A DNA stretch of 64,000 nucleotides from Solirubrum sp044628455 (GTDB taxonomy: Bacteria; Bacteroidota; Bacteroidia; Cytophagales; Hymenobacteraceae), in assembly GCF_044628455.1 (NCBI RefSeq), contig NZ_JBIYZW010000001.1, forward strand, positions 248,001 to 312,000, written 5' to 3'. Position numbers and translations under genes: made by a program. The notes below the pieces were generated by a model. It was given only the letters and a program-made list of their open reading frames with translations. It did not search any database and was not told the origin of the DNA. Of the stretch, positions 16,152-25,225 are shown one piece after another; the stretch's first letter is position 1; each line of letters starts with the position of its first letter.

Positions 16152-17390
16152 TTGTCCACGTCGCCCACGCCCGTTCCGCCCGCGCCCCGCCACCTGCGCT
16201 ACCTCGACGGGCTGCGCGGGCTGGCCGCGCTCGGAGTGCTGCTCAACCACTACCTCACCGCGTTTTACCCCACCATGCTCACCGGGGAGGCCGCTACCGC
16301 GCACCTGCCGCAGTGGCCCGGCTTTGAATACGCCCTGGCCGCTACCCCGCTGAACCTGCTGCGCAGCAACGGCGTGGGGGTGTGCGTGTTTTTCGTGCTC
16401 AGCGGCTTCGTGCTCAGCGAGGCCTACTTCCGCCGGCCCCACCCGCTTACCCTGCAGGCCCAGGCAGCCCGCCGCTACCTGCGCCTGATGCTGCCGGTGG
16501 CCGCGTCGGCGCTGCTGGGCTTCGCGGGGCTGCGCCTGGATTGGTTTCGCAACGACGAGGTGGCAGCCGTGAGCGGGGCGGCGTGGTTTGGGCGCAGCTG
16601 GCAGACCCAGCCTTCGGTTCTGCAGTTCGTCAAGGACGTGGTGTTCGACATTCCGCTGGCCGGGGAGCCGGCCTACAACCCAGTGCTGTGGACCCTGCAC
16701 CTCGAGCTGATGGGCTCCTTTCTGGTGTTTGCCCTGCTGGCCTTTTTCGGCACGGCCCGCAACCGGGGGCTGATTTACCTGGCCGCAGCCACGCTGCTGT
16801 TTCTCTCGCCCTGGAACCTGTACCTGGTGGCCTTCGTGCTGGGCGTGGCCCTCAACGACTGGCACCGGCACGGCCCAGCGGTGCCGGCCGCCGGGCGGCC
16901 CTGGCTGGTTGGGCTGTTGCTGCTGGGCTTCGTGGGCCTGGGTTCGTACCCCACCACGTACTTCACCGGGCTGGCGGCCTCGCCCTACCGCTGGCTGCTG
17001 CTGCCCCGCCTGGGCCCCGACCACAGCGAGCTGCTGCACCACATTGCGGCCGCAGCCCTGCTGCTGGGCGCGGTGCTGCTCTCGGTCCGGCTGCAAAGGC
17101 TATTGCAAGCCCGCTGGCTGGTGTTTCTGGGCTCGGTGTCGTTCGGGCTCTACCTGCTGCACTTCCTGGTGCTGGGCTCGTTTTCGGCCCGGCTGTTTCT
17201 GGGGCTGCACGCGCGGCTGGGCTACCACCTGAGCTTTGGACTGATGGCCCTGGCCTCGGTGCCCGTGCTGCTGCTCGCGGCCTACGCCCTGCACCGCTGG
17301 GTGATTGAGCCCAGCAGCGCCCTGTCGCGCCGGGTGTACGGGCGCTGGTTTCAGCCGCGGCCCGCACCGGCGCCGGCTGCGGCCGAGTAG
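16152..17390 (+). CDS. Acyltransferase family 3 (OafA/YrhL-like) membrane protein
   Basis: 412 residues. Integral-membrane acyltransferase of the kind that O-acetylates surface glycans. The family N-terminus is clear, LRYLDGLRGLAALGVLLNHY, with the catalytic-site His in LLNH, followed by GVCVFFVLSGFVLSEAYFRR. About ten hydrophobic segments follow, then a basic tail. The likely initiation codon is TTG at 16152, giving MSTSPTPVPPAPRH; no upstream ATG is available after the promoter box. The substrate cannot be read from the sequence. It ends 5 bp before the convergent folA stop. Confidence 0.85.
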   Translation: MSTSPTPVPPAPRHLRYLDGLRGLAALGVLLNHYLTAFYPTMLTGEAATAHLPQWPGFEYALAATPLNLLRSNGVGVCVFFVLSGFVLSEAYFRRPHPLTLQAQAARRYLRLMLPVAASALLGFAGLRLDWFRNDEVAAVSGAAWFGRSWQTQPSVLQFVKDVVFDIPLAGEPAYNPVLWTLHLELMGSFLVFALLAFFGTARNRGLIYLAAATLLFLSPWNLYLVAFVLGVALNDWHRHGPAVPAAGRPWLVGLLLLGFVGLGSYPTTYFTGLAASPYRWLLLPRLGPDHSELLHHIAAAALLLGAVLLSVRLQRLLQARWLVFLGSVSFGLYLLHFLVLGSFSARLFLGLHARLGYHLSFGLMALASVPVLLLAAYALHRWVIEPSSALSRRVYGRWFQPRPAPAPAAAE

Positions 17391-17395
17391 GCGCG

Positions 17396-17881
17396 CTAGC
17401 GGCGGCGCAGGGTCACGAAGCTGCAGGCGTAGGCGTGCCGCTCGTCGGGCTCGTGCCGCTCGCGGCTTTCCTCACGCCAGTCGTCGGCGGTGAAGGGCGG
17501 CAGCACGGCGTCGCCCTCGGGCGAGAAGTGTACCTCGGTCAGGTACACCACGTCGGCGGCAGGCAGGGCCTGGCGGTAGATTTCGGCCCCGCCAATGACC
17601 ATCACTTCGTCGTCGTACTGCCGGGCCAGCTCCAGGGCGCCCAGTACCGAGTGCACTACCTCGCAGCCCTCTGCCTGCCAGTCGGCTTGCCGCGTCACCA
17701 CAATGTTGCGCCGCCCCGGCAGGGGCCGTCCGATGCTTTCGAAGGTGCGCCGGCCCATCACGATGGGGTGGCCGGTGGTCAGCTGCTTGAAGTGCTTCAA
17801 GTCGGCCGGCAAGTGCCAGGGCAGCTGGTTGTCGCGCCCAATCACGCCGTTTTCGGCCACTGCTACTACTAAGGCTACCAT
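17396..17881 (-). CDS. folA: Dihydrofolate reductase
   Basis: 161 residues, typical length. Reduces dihydrofolate to tetrahydrofolate with NADPH. Motifs: VAENGVIGRDNQLPWHLPADLKHFKQLT with the catalytic acid (Asp in PADLKHF), IVMGRRTFESIGRPLPGR for NADPH, and MVIGGAEIYRQAL. The start MVALVVAVAENG (17881) is the family N-terminus. An ATG 12 bases upstream (MIND) lies inside the GATAAATG repeat and is probably not used. Neighbour fmt lies upstream in the same direction, so one-carbon metabolism genes are clustered. Confidence 0.94.
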   Translation of the reverse strand: MVALVVAVAENGVIGRDNQLPWHLPADLKHFKQLTTGHPIVMGRRTFESIGRPLPGRRNIVVTRQADWQAEGCEVVHSVLGALELARQYDDEVMVIGGAEIYRQALPAADVVYLTEVHFSPEGDAVLPPFTADDWREESRERHEPDERHAYACSFVTLRRR

Positions 17882-18047
17882 GTCATTGATCATTTATCAG
17901 TTAACATTTATCAGACCGACCTGCCCGGTTGTTCAACAAACTAGGCAGCTCCTACCGCCGCCGGCCAACAGCCGAAAGAAGGAAGGTCCCATACCTACGG
18001 CCCGACTGGTTCGCTGATCATTTATTGCGGGAGGGAGTTGATAAATG

Positions 18048-18072
<25 letters not shown>
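17881..18072. repeat. Inverted GATAAATG-word repeat between folA and fmt
   Basis: The left half (about 17881-17914) reads TCATTGATCATTTATCAG and TTAACATTTATCAG. The right half (18039-18072) reads TTGATAAATGTTAATTGATC and AATGATAAATGATTG, its near inverse. About 125 bp without a gene lie between. The right half contains the last codons (NHLSLIN) and the TAA stop of fmt. The left half contains an alternative folA start. Same word family as 1925-2013. Confidence 0.7.
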
Positions 18073-18998
<926 letters not shown>

Positions 18999-19072
18999 GC
19001 GCAGCGGGAGTGAGGCCGTAAAAGTAGAAAGCCGGGCCGAACCTCACCTCCCGGCCGGGCCTCACCCCCCTG

Positions 19073-19096
19073 CCCCCTCTCCGGGAAGAGAGGGGG
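19073..19096. repeat. Intergenic hairpin CCCCCTCTC/GAGAGGGGG
   Basis: 9-bp perfect stem (19073-19081, 19088-19096) with loop CGGGAA, preceded by CCTCACCCCCCTGC. This looks like a dispersed GC-rich repeat type common in bacterial spacers. The remaining bases to 19191 hold no gene that I can see. Confidence 0.5.
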
Positions 19097-19191
19097 AGCC
19101 AGCCGTCAGCCTGCAGCGCGTCGTAGCGCGAACGGAGTAGTGCGCTTGCCAGAAAGACCTTGCGGGGGGCCTCATCAGGCCTTGGAACCGC

Positions 19192-20943
19192 TTACTCCAG
19201 GGCCAAGGCGCGGCTCACCTGCTGCGCGCCCACCTGCACCCGCAGCTGGTAGAGGCCGGCGGGCAGCGCGTCCAGGGCCAGCTCGGTGCGGGTGCCGGCC
19301 GGGCCCAGTGTCACTTGCTGGGTGCGCACGGCGCGGCCCAGGGCATCGGTGAGCGTGAGGGTAGCCTCCTCCTGGGTGGCGCCGGTAATGGCGGGCAGCT
19401 GCACGGTGGCGGCGTGGCGGGCGGGGTTGGGGTACAGTTGCAGGCCGGCGGCCCAAGCTGGAGCGGCGGTGCTCAGCGTGAGGTCGGTGAGCGAGGCCAG
19501 GTAAGCTACCTGGGAACCCGCTGGCGTCGTAACGGAATGAGTGCCGAAGCCGGCCGTAGGCATAACCGAGCCGGCGGCGTACACCGTGCTGCCGCGCACG
19601 GCCAGGCTGCGCACGTCGTCGTCGCCGGAGCCCCCGGCGCGCTGGGCCCAGGTAAAGGCGGCGCTGCTGCCCGCGTCTTCCAACTGAGTCAGGAAGATGT
19701 CGTAGGTGTCGAGCGGGCTGGCGTTGGTGAGGGTGTGGGGGCCGAAGCTGACCGTGGCGCTGTAGAAGGCGCCGGCCATGAGCAGCTTGCTGCCGCGCAC
19801 GGCCAGGGCCGCCGGGGCGTCGTGGCCGCTGCCGCCGGCCCGGTAGGCCCAGGCCAGGGCGGCGGCACTAGTGTTGTCGGTGAGCTTGGCTACGAACGTA
19901 TCGAAGCTGCCGCTGGCGTTGGTCAGGTTGGTGCTGCCCAGCGTGGCCGTGAGGCTGTTGAAGCGCCCGGCCACGTACACGCTGCTGCCGTTCACGGCCA
20001 GGGCCGAAACTTCCTCAAACACCGGCCCGCCAATGCGCTCGGCCCAGCTAAAGCCGCTGCTGCTGAAGCCGCCGTCGGTGAGCCGGGCCACGAAGGCGTC
20101 GGAGGTGGCAAGTGCGGGGCTGGTGCTGGTGTTGGTGAGGATGGTGCTGCCAATGGTGGTGGTGGCGCCGTAGAAGCCGCCCCCCACGTACAGGCGCACG
20201 TTGTCGACGGCCAGGGCACCCACGTAGTCGCGGCCCGGCCCGCCGATGCGCTCGGCCCAGTACGGTTCGCCGGCAGTACCCGCGTCGGCCACCTTGGCCA
20301 CGAAGGCATCGGTGCTGCCGGGACTGGAGTTGAGCAGGCTGAGGCTGCCCAGCGTGAGGGTGGAACTGGCAAAGTCGCCGCCCACAAACACGCTCTGGCC
20401 GCGGTGGGCCATGGTCAGAATCTGGTCGTCGGCGGGGCCGCCCAGGCTTTGGGCCCACTCCACGGAGCAGGTCGAGCCCAGGTCAGTAAGCCGGGCCACG
20501 TAGCCGTCGGAGCCGCCGGCCGAGGTCAGGGTAAGGGGGCCGAGGGTGGCCGTGGGGGCGGCGTAGCTGCCGGCTACGTAAAGGGCGGCGCCGTTGAAGC
20601 TCACGTTTGCCACGGTGCTCACGTCCAGCCGCTGCGCCCAGTGAAAGCCCGTGCCCGGCCGCCACTTGGCAATAAAGCAGGCGCCGCCCGGGCTGGTCAG
20701 GGAATGGCTGCCGAAGCTGACGGTGCCGCGGAAAGTGCCCACCAGAAACACGCTGCCCGTCAAATCGACGGTGCTGGCGCTGACGGCCGACACGTTGCCG
20801 CTGAGCTGGGTGGTGGCCTGCACCGCCTGCCAGGCCGGCGCCTGGGCCCGGGCTGGGGCCGCCAGGCCCAACACCCCCAACGCCACGGGAGCCACTACGC
20901 GCCGCAGCGCCGAGAAGAGCAAAGAGTTGTAAGAATGAGCCAT
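19192..20943 (-). CDS. Secreted beta-propeller-like repeat protein with type A T9SS sorting domain
   Basis: 583 residues. Signal peptide (VAPVALGVLGLAAPARAQA, cleavage near residue 34). The body holds about eight degenerate repeats of 55-65 residues built as VNGSSVYVAGRF-(A)TLGSTNLTN-(D)TFVAKLTD-W(A)RAGG, the SBBP-like pattern of beta-propellers. The C-terminus from about residue 500 is a type A sorting domain (LQLYPNPARHAATVQLP, then LTDALGRAVRTQQV and LPAGLYQLRVQVG). It should be exported by the T9SS and anchored by a PorU-type sortase. Ligand unknown. Confidence 0.85.
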   Translation of the reverse strand: MAHSYNSLLFSALRRVVAPVALGVLGLAAPARAQAPAWQAVQATTQLSGNVSAVSASTVDLTGSVFLVGTFRGTVSFGSHSLTSPGGACFIAKWRPGTGFHWAQRLDVSTVANVSFNGAALYVAGSYAAPTATLGPLTLTSAGGSDGYVARLTDLGSTCSVEWAQSLGGPADDQILTMAHRGQSVFVGGDFASSTLTLGSLSLLNSSPGSTDAFVAKVADAGTAGEPYWAERIGGPGRDYVGALAVDNVRLYVGGGFYGATTTIGSTILTNTSTSPALATSDAFVARLTDGGFSSSGFSWAERIGGPVFEEVSALAVNGSSVYVAGRFNSLTATLGSTNLTNASGSFDTFVAKLTDNTSAAALAWAYRAGGSGHDAPAALAVRGSKLLMAGAFYSATVSFGPHTLTNASPLDTYDIFLTQLEDAGSSAAFTWAQRAGGSGDDDVRSLAVRGSTVYAAGSVMPTAGFGTHSVTTPAGSQVAYLASLTDLTLSTAAPAWAAGLQLYPNPARHAATVQLPAITGATQEEATLTLTDALGRAVRTQQVTLGPAGTRTELALDALPAGLYQLRVQVGAQQVSRALALE

Positions 20944-21086
20944 AGGGGCGGTTGCCAGTAAGAGTCAGGACAAAATTCCCGCAAGGTAAAGCCCCGTTCG
21001 CGGCAGTGCCAAACCGAAAATTCGCTGCATAGAACCTCGCCGTCACCCTAGGGTTGCACTGAAAGTGCCGGCCCCACCGACCCGGC

Positions 21087-21635
21087 CTAGAATGGAGCCG
21101 TTTCCGGCAGCTCCCGCAGGGCTTCATCCAGCAGCTCCGCCTCCCGCTCCAGCCCGGCAATGCGGATTTCCAGCAGCCGCTGCGGGCCCGCGCCGCAGGC
21201 GAGCTGCAGGCCATCTACTGCCTCACCTTCAAATAAGCTCAGCCAATTGGCGTCGTGCGCCGGGTTGGCCACCGGGCCGGTCCAGGCGCGCAGGGCCGGC
21301 AGGGCCGCCAGGCGGGCTTCGTACTGCGCGGCCCGCGCCCGCAAATCCTGCAGCTCGAAGCGCAGGCGCTGGGCGTGGTAGCGGCAGTCGGCCAGGCGGC
21401 GCACCAAGGGCTCGGGGTAGACCGGCGGGGCGGGCTGCGGCGGCAGCGCCACTCCGCCCGCGCCCGGCACCAGTCCCGACTGGGCCAGGTCCAGCCGAAT
21501 CCGGCGCAGGCGACTGGCCTGGGGCAGGCCGCGCTGGCCGGCTTCCGCCATCGACAGGGCGGCGCGGCTGAGGCCCAGCCAGGAGGCCAGGCGTTGTTGA
21601 GTAAGGCCAAAAACCGCCCGCAGATCAGCCAGCAT
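21087..21635 (-). CDS. Small helix-turn-helix protein (XRE-like), probably autoregulatory
   Basis: 182 residues from the ATG at 21635. The N-terminal part MLADLRAVFGLTQQRLASWLGLSRAALSMAEAGQRGLP is a recognisable lambda-repressor-type HTH (residues about 3-40; helix 2 TQQRLASWL, recognition helix SRAALSMAEAG). The rest is Leu/Ala/Arg-rich and helical (QRLRFELQDLRARAAQYEARLAAL), likely a coiled coil for dimerisation. The upstream part of the long open frame has no coding character and is excluded. A cluster of TTGCAACA boxes lies 30-110 bp before the start, which suggests self-regulation. No toxin/antitoxin partner was found next to it. Confidence 0.7.
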   Translation of the reverse strand: MLADLRAVFGLTQQRLASWLGLSRAALSMAEAGQRGLPQASRLRRIRLDLAQSGLVPGAGGVALPPQPAPPVYPEPLVRRLADCRYHAQRLRFELQDLRARAAQYEARLAALPALRAWTGPVANPAHDANWLSLFEGEAVDGLQLACGAGPQRLLEIRIAGLEREAELLDEALRELPETAPF

Positions 21636-21664
21636 AGCGCTTATGTTACACGAATGAAAACGTT

Positions 21665-21745
21665 TTCCATTTTGCAACAAGGCCACCCTTGTTGCAAAAT
21701 GGAATGTTGCAAAATAAATTGCAACAAGCAAACGTGCAACAAGGC
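21665..21745. promoter_or_regulatory. Palindromic TTGCAACA operator cluster
   Basis: A perfect 18-bp inverted repeat, TTCCATTTTGCAACAAGG (21665-21682) and its inverse (21687-21704) with a 4-base loop, is followed by three more GTTGCA/TGCAAC boxes up to about 21745. Five copies of the core lie in about 80 bp upstream of the HTH gene. This is expected for a binding region of that protein, or possibly an iteron-like array. Confidence 0.6.
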
Positions 21746-21817
21746 CGGGGTAGGCCCCCGCAACAGCGGCGGATAGAAGTCGGTGAAGCTGCTTGCCTGG
21801 GCCAGCCCAGTCGCTGC

Positions 21818-22381
21818 TCAGCGCAGGCGGCCCAGGGCGCCCGCGCCGCTGGGCACGAAGTCGAGCACCAGGGAATTCATGCAGAACCGCTGGTAAGTGG
21901 GCGGCGGGCCGTCGTTGAAGATGTGGCCCAGGTGGGCGTCGCAGCGGCCGCAGAGCACCTCGATGCGCTCCATGCCGTGGGAGTGGTCGGCCTGGTAGCG
22001 CACGGCGCGGGCGCGCAGCGGCTCGAAGAAGCTGGGCCAGCCGCACTCACTGGCAAACTTGGCGTCGGAGCGAAACAGGGCGTTGCCGCAGGGCGCGCAG
22101 TAGTAGGTACCGCGGCCGGTGGCGTTCCAGAGCGGGCCGCTGAAGGCGCGCTCGGTGCCCTGCTCGCGGGCTACGTGGTACATGGCGGGCGGCAGCAGCT
22201 TCCGCCACTGGGCGTCGGAGAGGCGCAGGCGGGTGGTGTCGGTGCGCGAATAGTAAGGGTTGGCGGGCCGCGCCGTGGGGGTGGCCTTCGCCGGCTGGGG
22301 CCGACCGGGCGCCGTTTGGGCGTGGGCGGTGGCAAAGCAGCAGAGGGCGGCGAGCAGCAGGCCGGTTAAGCGAAGACGCAT
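21818..22381 (-). CDS. msrB: Exported peptide-methionine (R)-S-oxide reductase MsrB
   Basis: 187 residues. Signal peptide in MRLRLTGLLLAALCCFATAHA, so the enzyme acts outside the cytoplasm. The SelR domain spans about 60-180. Zinc-binding CxxC pairs are at YYCAPCGN and VLCGRCDAH. GWPSFFEP and HIFNDGPPP are family motifs, and the catalytic Cys sits in QRFCMNSLVLDF. Repairs methionine-R-sulfoxide in periplasmic or surface proteins. The start at 22381 is chosen for the signal peptide; the longer frame upstream crosses non-coding sequence. Confidence 0.92.
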   Translation of the reverse strand: MRLRLTGLLLAALCCFATAHAQTAPGRPQPAKATPTARPANPYYSRTDTTRLRLSDAQWRKLLPPAMYHVAREQGTERAFSGPLWNATGRGTYYCAPCGNALFRSDAKFASECGWPSFFEPLRARAVRYQADHSHGMERIEVLCGRCDAHLGHIFNDGPPPTYQRFCMNSLVLDFVPSGAGALGRLR

Positions 22382-22544
22382 GGCGGGAGAGCGAGAAGTA
22401 CGCCAACCATACGAAGTAGCCAGCCGCATCGGTTTCCGGCGGGGTATGCCGGGCATTTGGGGAAAGCGGCGCCGGCAGCCTGCCCAAGCTCCTGGCGGTT
22501 CATGCTGAGCCCCGAGCGAAGTCTCTCTACCGCTTCGCCTGATT

Positions 22545-22651
22545 GGCAGGATTCCCGAACGGGGTAGAGACGCATACTTGCGTCTCGTCGTGCGCGCCAG
22601 GTGGGCGTCATCGGTCAACGCCGAGACACAACCTTGCGTCTCTACCCCGCT
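22545..22651. repeat. GTAGAGACGCA inverted-repeat element, copy 1
   Basis: A 28-bp segment from 22559 (CGGGGTAGAGACGCA then TACTTGCGTCTCG) is repeated in inverse orientation, ending near 22650 (TTGCGTCTCTACCCCG). Each half is itself a GAGACGCA...TGCGTCTC palindrome. TTCCCGAACGG precedes it. The same element is at 40598-40732. Confidence 0.65.
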
Positions 22652-22711
22652 CTGCATGAGGGCCTTTTGGAGTGCGATTCGCACCGCTTCTCGCTGGCGG
22701 CGCCCTGCTGG

Positions 22712-23962
22712 CTACGCCTCGGGGTAGAGCAGGTATTTCTGGCGCATCTGCTTGTACTGGCCCAGGGCCGGCTCCCAGGACCGGCGGATTTCCTGTTCCG
22801 ATTTGCCCTCGATGATCTGCTGGCGCACGGTAGGCGTGCCGGTGAGCTGCTCAAAGTACTTGCCGAAAAACTTATCCTTGGCCGTGCTCTGCTGGTAGAA
22901 GTCGATGAGGTAGCGCAGGGTGAGCCCCGACGACTCGGTCATGGGCAGCTGGCGCAGGTCGATGCCGTAGCAGAGCTTGCCGTTCTGGGGCGGCGAGGTG
23001 GAGCCGGGCGTGGGGCGGGGCGTAAACGAGTACGGGCGGGTGCGGGGCTGGGTGGGCGCGCCGGCCACCTCAAACGGCGCGTCGGTGCCCCGACCGATGC
23101 TCACGTCGGTGCCCTCGAACAAGCACAGGGTAGGGTAGAGGGCCACGGCGTGAGCGTTGGGCAGATTGGGGGAGGGCCGCACCGGCAGCGCGTAGCGCGT
23201 GGCGTGGGTGTAGCCCTGCACCGGCACCACCGTCAGCGCGCACTGCTTGCCCCCGGCCAGCCACTTCTCGCCGTTGATCATGCGCGCCAGCTCGCCCACC
23301 GTCAGGCCGTGCACGATGGGAATGGGGTGCATGCCCACGAACGACTTGTGCGCGGGCTCCAGCACCGGCCCATCGACGAAAAAGCCGTTGGGGTTGGGGC
23401 GGTCGAGCACCAGCACCGACTTGCCCTGCTCGGCGGCGGCCTCCATCACGTAGTGCATGGTGCTGATGTAGGTGTAAAAGCGCGTGCCCACGTCCTGAAT
23501 GTCGAAGATGAGCACGTCCAGGTCCTGCAGCATCTCGGCGGTGGGCTTCTTGGTGGCCCCGTAGAGCGAGCGAACCGGCAGCCCGCTGCGGGCGTCCTTC
23601 CCGTCCTTGATGGTGGCCCCGTCGGCGGCCTCGCCGCGGAAGCCGTGCTCGGGCGAGAAAATGGTTTTCACCGCTACGCCCTGGGCCAGCAGCGTGTCGG
23701 CCAGGTGACTGCGGCCCACCAGGGAAGTTTGGTTGACCACCAGCCCCACGCGCTTGCCGCGCAGCAAAGGCAAATATTGGTCGAAGCGCTCGGCGCCCAT
23801 TTTCAGGGCCGGGGCCGCGGGCTTAGGCGCTGGCGCTGAGCGGCTCACCGGGGCCGAAGCCGGGGCAGCGGGCGACGTAGCGACCGGCGCAGCGGGGCGG
23901 GCGCAGGCGGAAATCGACAAAAACAGCGAACAAGCGCCGTGAATCACGTATGAGGCCATCAT
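22712..23962 (-). CDS. NamZ-like exo-beta-N-acetylmuramidase lipoprotein (DUF1343)
   Basis: 416 residues. A lipobox-like N-terminus (CSLFLSISACARP) and a Pro/Ala linker suggest a lipoprotein on the periplasmic side. The DUF1343 body begins at GAERFDQYLPLLRGKRVGLVVNQTSLV and contains the hallmark IFSPEHGFRG, DLDVLIFDIQDVGTRFYTY and LDRPNPNGFFVDGP. Members of this family (glycoside hydrolase family 171, NamZ) release terminal N-acetylmuramic acid from peptidoglycan fragments. Divergent from the LolC/E-like permease with 48 bp between starts. The exact start (23962 or the adjacent ATG at 23959) is uncertain. Confidence 0.85.
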   Translation of the reverse strand: MMASYVIHGACSLFLSISACARPAAPVATSPAAPASAPVSRSAPAPKPAAPALKMGAERFDQYLPLLRGKRVGLVVNQTSLVGRSHLADTLLAQGVAVKTIFSPEHGFRGEAADGATIKDGKDARSGLPVRSLYGATKKPTAEMLQDLDVLIFDIQDVGTRFYTYISTMHYVMEAAAEQGKSVLVLDRPNPNGFFVDGPVLEPAHKSFVGMHPIPIVHGLTVGELARMINGEKWLAGGKQCALTVVPVQGYTHATRYALPVRPSPNLPNAHAVALYPTLCLFEGTDVSIGRGTDAPFEVAGAPTQPRTRPYSFTPRPTPGSTSPPQNGKLCYGIDLRQLPMTESSGLTLRYLIDFYQQSTAKDKFFGKYFEQLTGTPTVRQQIIEGKSEQEIRRSWEPALGQYKQMRQKYLLYPEA

Positions 23963-24010
23963 GCGAAGTTGGGCGTTGAAACTGACCCCGTTCGCGTAGC
24001 TTTACGGCCA

Positions 24011-25225
24011 GTGAACGTCTCGCGGTACATATCCAACAAGATTGACGGAGCCGACTCGGGTTCATTTACCTCGTCGGTGACAAAGATAGCCATCATTAGC
24101 ATCGCCCTGGGCGTGGCGGTGATGGTGGTGTCGTTTGCCATCCTGGAAGGCTTCCGCAACGAGATTCAAAGCAAGATCTTCTCGTTCGGGGCCCACCTCA
24201 CCATCAGCAAGTACGACAACAACAACTCGCTGGAGGTAGAGCCCATCAACGGGGCCGAGCTGGCGCAGGAGCTCAAGCGCTACCCGCAGATCAGCGGGGC
24301 CCAGCCCTTCGCCCGCAAAACGGCCATCATCAAAACCCGCGACGAGGTGATGGGCGTGGTGCTCAAGGGCATCGACGAAAAAATGGGCGCCTCGCCCATG
24401 CGCGCCAACCTGGTGGCCGGCAAGTTTCTGAGCTTCCCCGACTCGGCCGCCTCCGAGCAGGTGCTGCTCTCGCGCAAGGTGGCCGACAAGCTGCGCCTGA
24501 AAGTGGGCGACGACGCGCTGTTTTACTTTATTCAGAACCCGCCGCGGGTGCGCAAGTTCGTGGTGGCAGGCATTTACCAGACCGGCCTCGACGAGTTCGA
24601 CGAGGTGTTCGTGATGGGTGACATCCGGCAGGTGCGCGAGCTGGAAGCCTGGAACGACTCGCTGGTGGGCGGCTACGAGGTGGTGCTGAAAGACTTCCGC
24701 CAGCTCGACGAGATGTCGGAAACCCTGCTGGCCACGCTGCGCTACGACCAGAAAGTCGACAAGATTACCGACCAGTACGCCCAGCTCTTCGACTGGCTGC
24801 AGCTGCTGAACCGCAACGTGGTCATCTTCCTGCTGCTGATCATCTTCGTGGCCACCTTCAACATGGTGGCCACCATCTTCATCATGATCCTGGAGCGCAC
24901 CAACATGATCGGGATTCTAAAGGCCATCGGCGCCACCGACAACCAGATCCGGCGCATGTTCTTTTTCCGGGGCCTGAACCTGACGCTCAAGGGCATGCTC
25001 TGGGGCAACCTCATCGGGCTGGGCTTCTGCACCATCCAGTACTTTTTCCACCCCATCCCGCTCGACCCCGAGAACTACTACATGGACCGGGTGCCGATTT
25101 ACTGGGACCCGCAGGTGATTGTGCTCATCAACGTGGCCGTGTTCGTGACCTCGCAGCTGGCCGTGCTGATTCCGACTTACCTCATTGCCCGCATCAAGCC
25201 GGTGGTGGCCATCAAGTTCGACTGA
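24011..25225 (+). CDS. LolC/E-like ABC transporter permease (FtsX/MacB family)
   Basis: 404 residues from the GTG at 24011 (VNVSRYISNKI, the typical N-terminus). TM1 is at about 24-48 (IAIISIALGVAVMVVSFAILEGF), followed by a large periplasmic domain. Three C-terminal TMs begin about VVIFLLLIIFVATFNMVATIFI, with the FtsX motif MIGILKAIGATDNQIRRMF. The sequence resembles lipoprotein-releasing permeases (MFGA...I.K.I.G) more than macrolide exporters. No ATPase gene is adjacent. A TAGCTTTA box lies 6 bases before the GTG. The stop codon TGA overlaps the first base of a 47-bp terminal inverted repeat. Confidence 0.85.
   Translation: MNVSRYISNKIDGADSGSFTSSVTKIAIISIALGVAVMVVSFAILEGFRNEIQSKIFSFGAHLTISKYDNNNSLEVEPINGAELAQELKRYPQISGAQPFARKTAIIKTRDEVMGVVLKGIDEKMGASPMRANLVAGKFLSFPDSAASEQVLLSRKVADKLRLKVGDDALFYFIQNPPRVRKFVVAGIYQTGLDEFDEVFVMGDIRQVRELEAWNDSLVGGYEVVLKDFRQLDEMSETLLATLRYDQKVDKITDQYAQLFDWLQLLNRNVVIFLLLIIFVATFNMVATIFIMILERTNMIGILKAIGATDNQIRRMFFFRGLNLTLKGMLWGNLIGLGFCTIQYFFHPIPLDPENYYMDRVPIYWDPQVIVLINVAVFVTSQLAVLIPTYLIARIKPVVAIKFD

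Noticed and set aside
13539..17096. 1185-codon open frame antisense to porU2 and the acyltransferase gene
   Set aside because: Runs across two well-supported plus-strand genes and a terminator, low-complexity Gly/Val/Gln/His-rich product; a shadow typical of GC-rich coding DNA.
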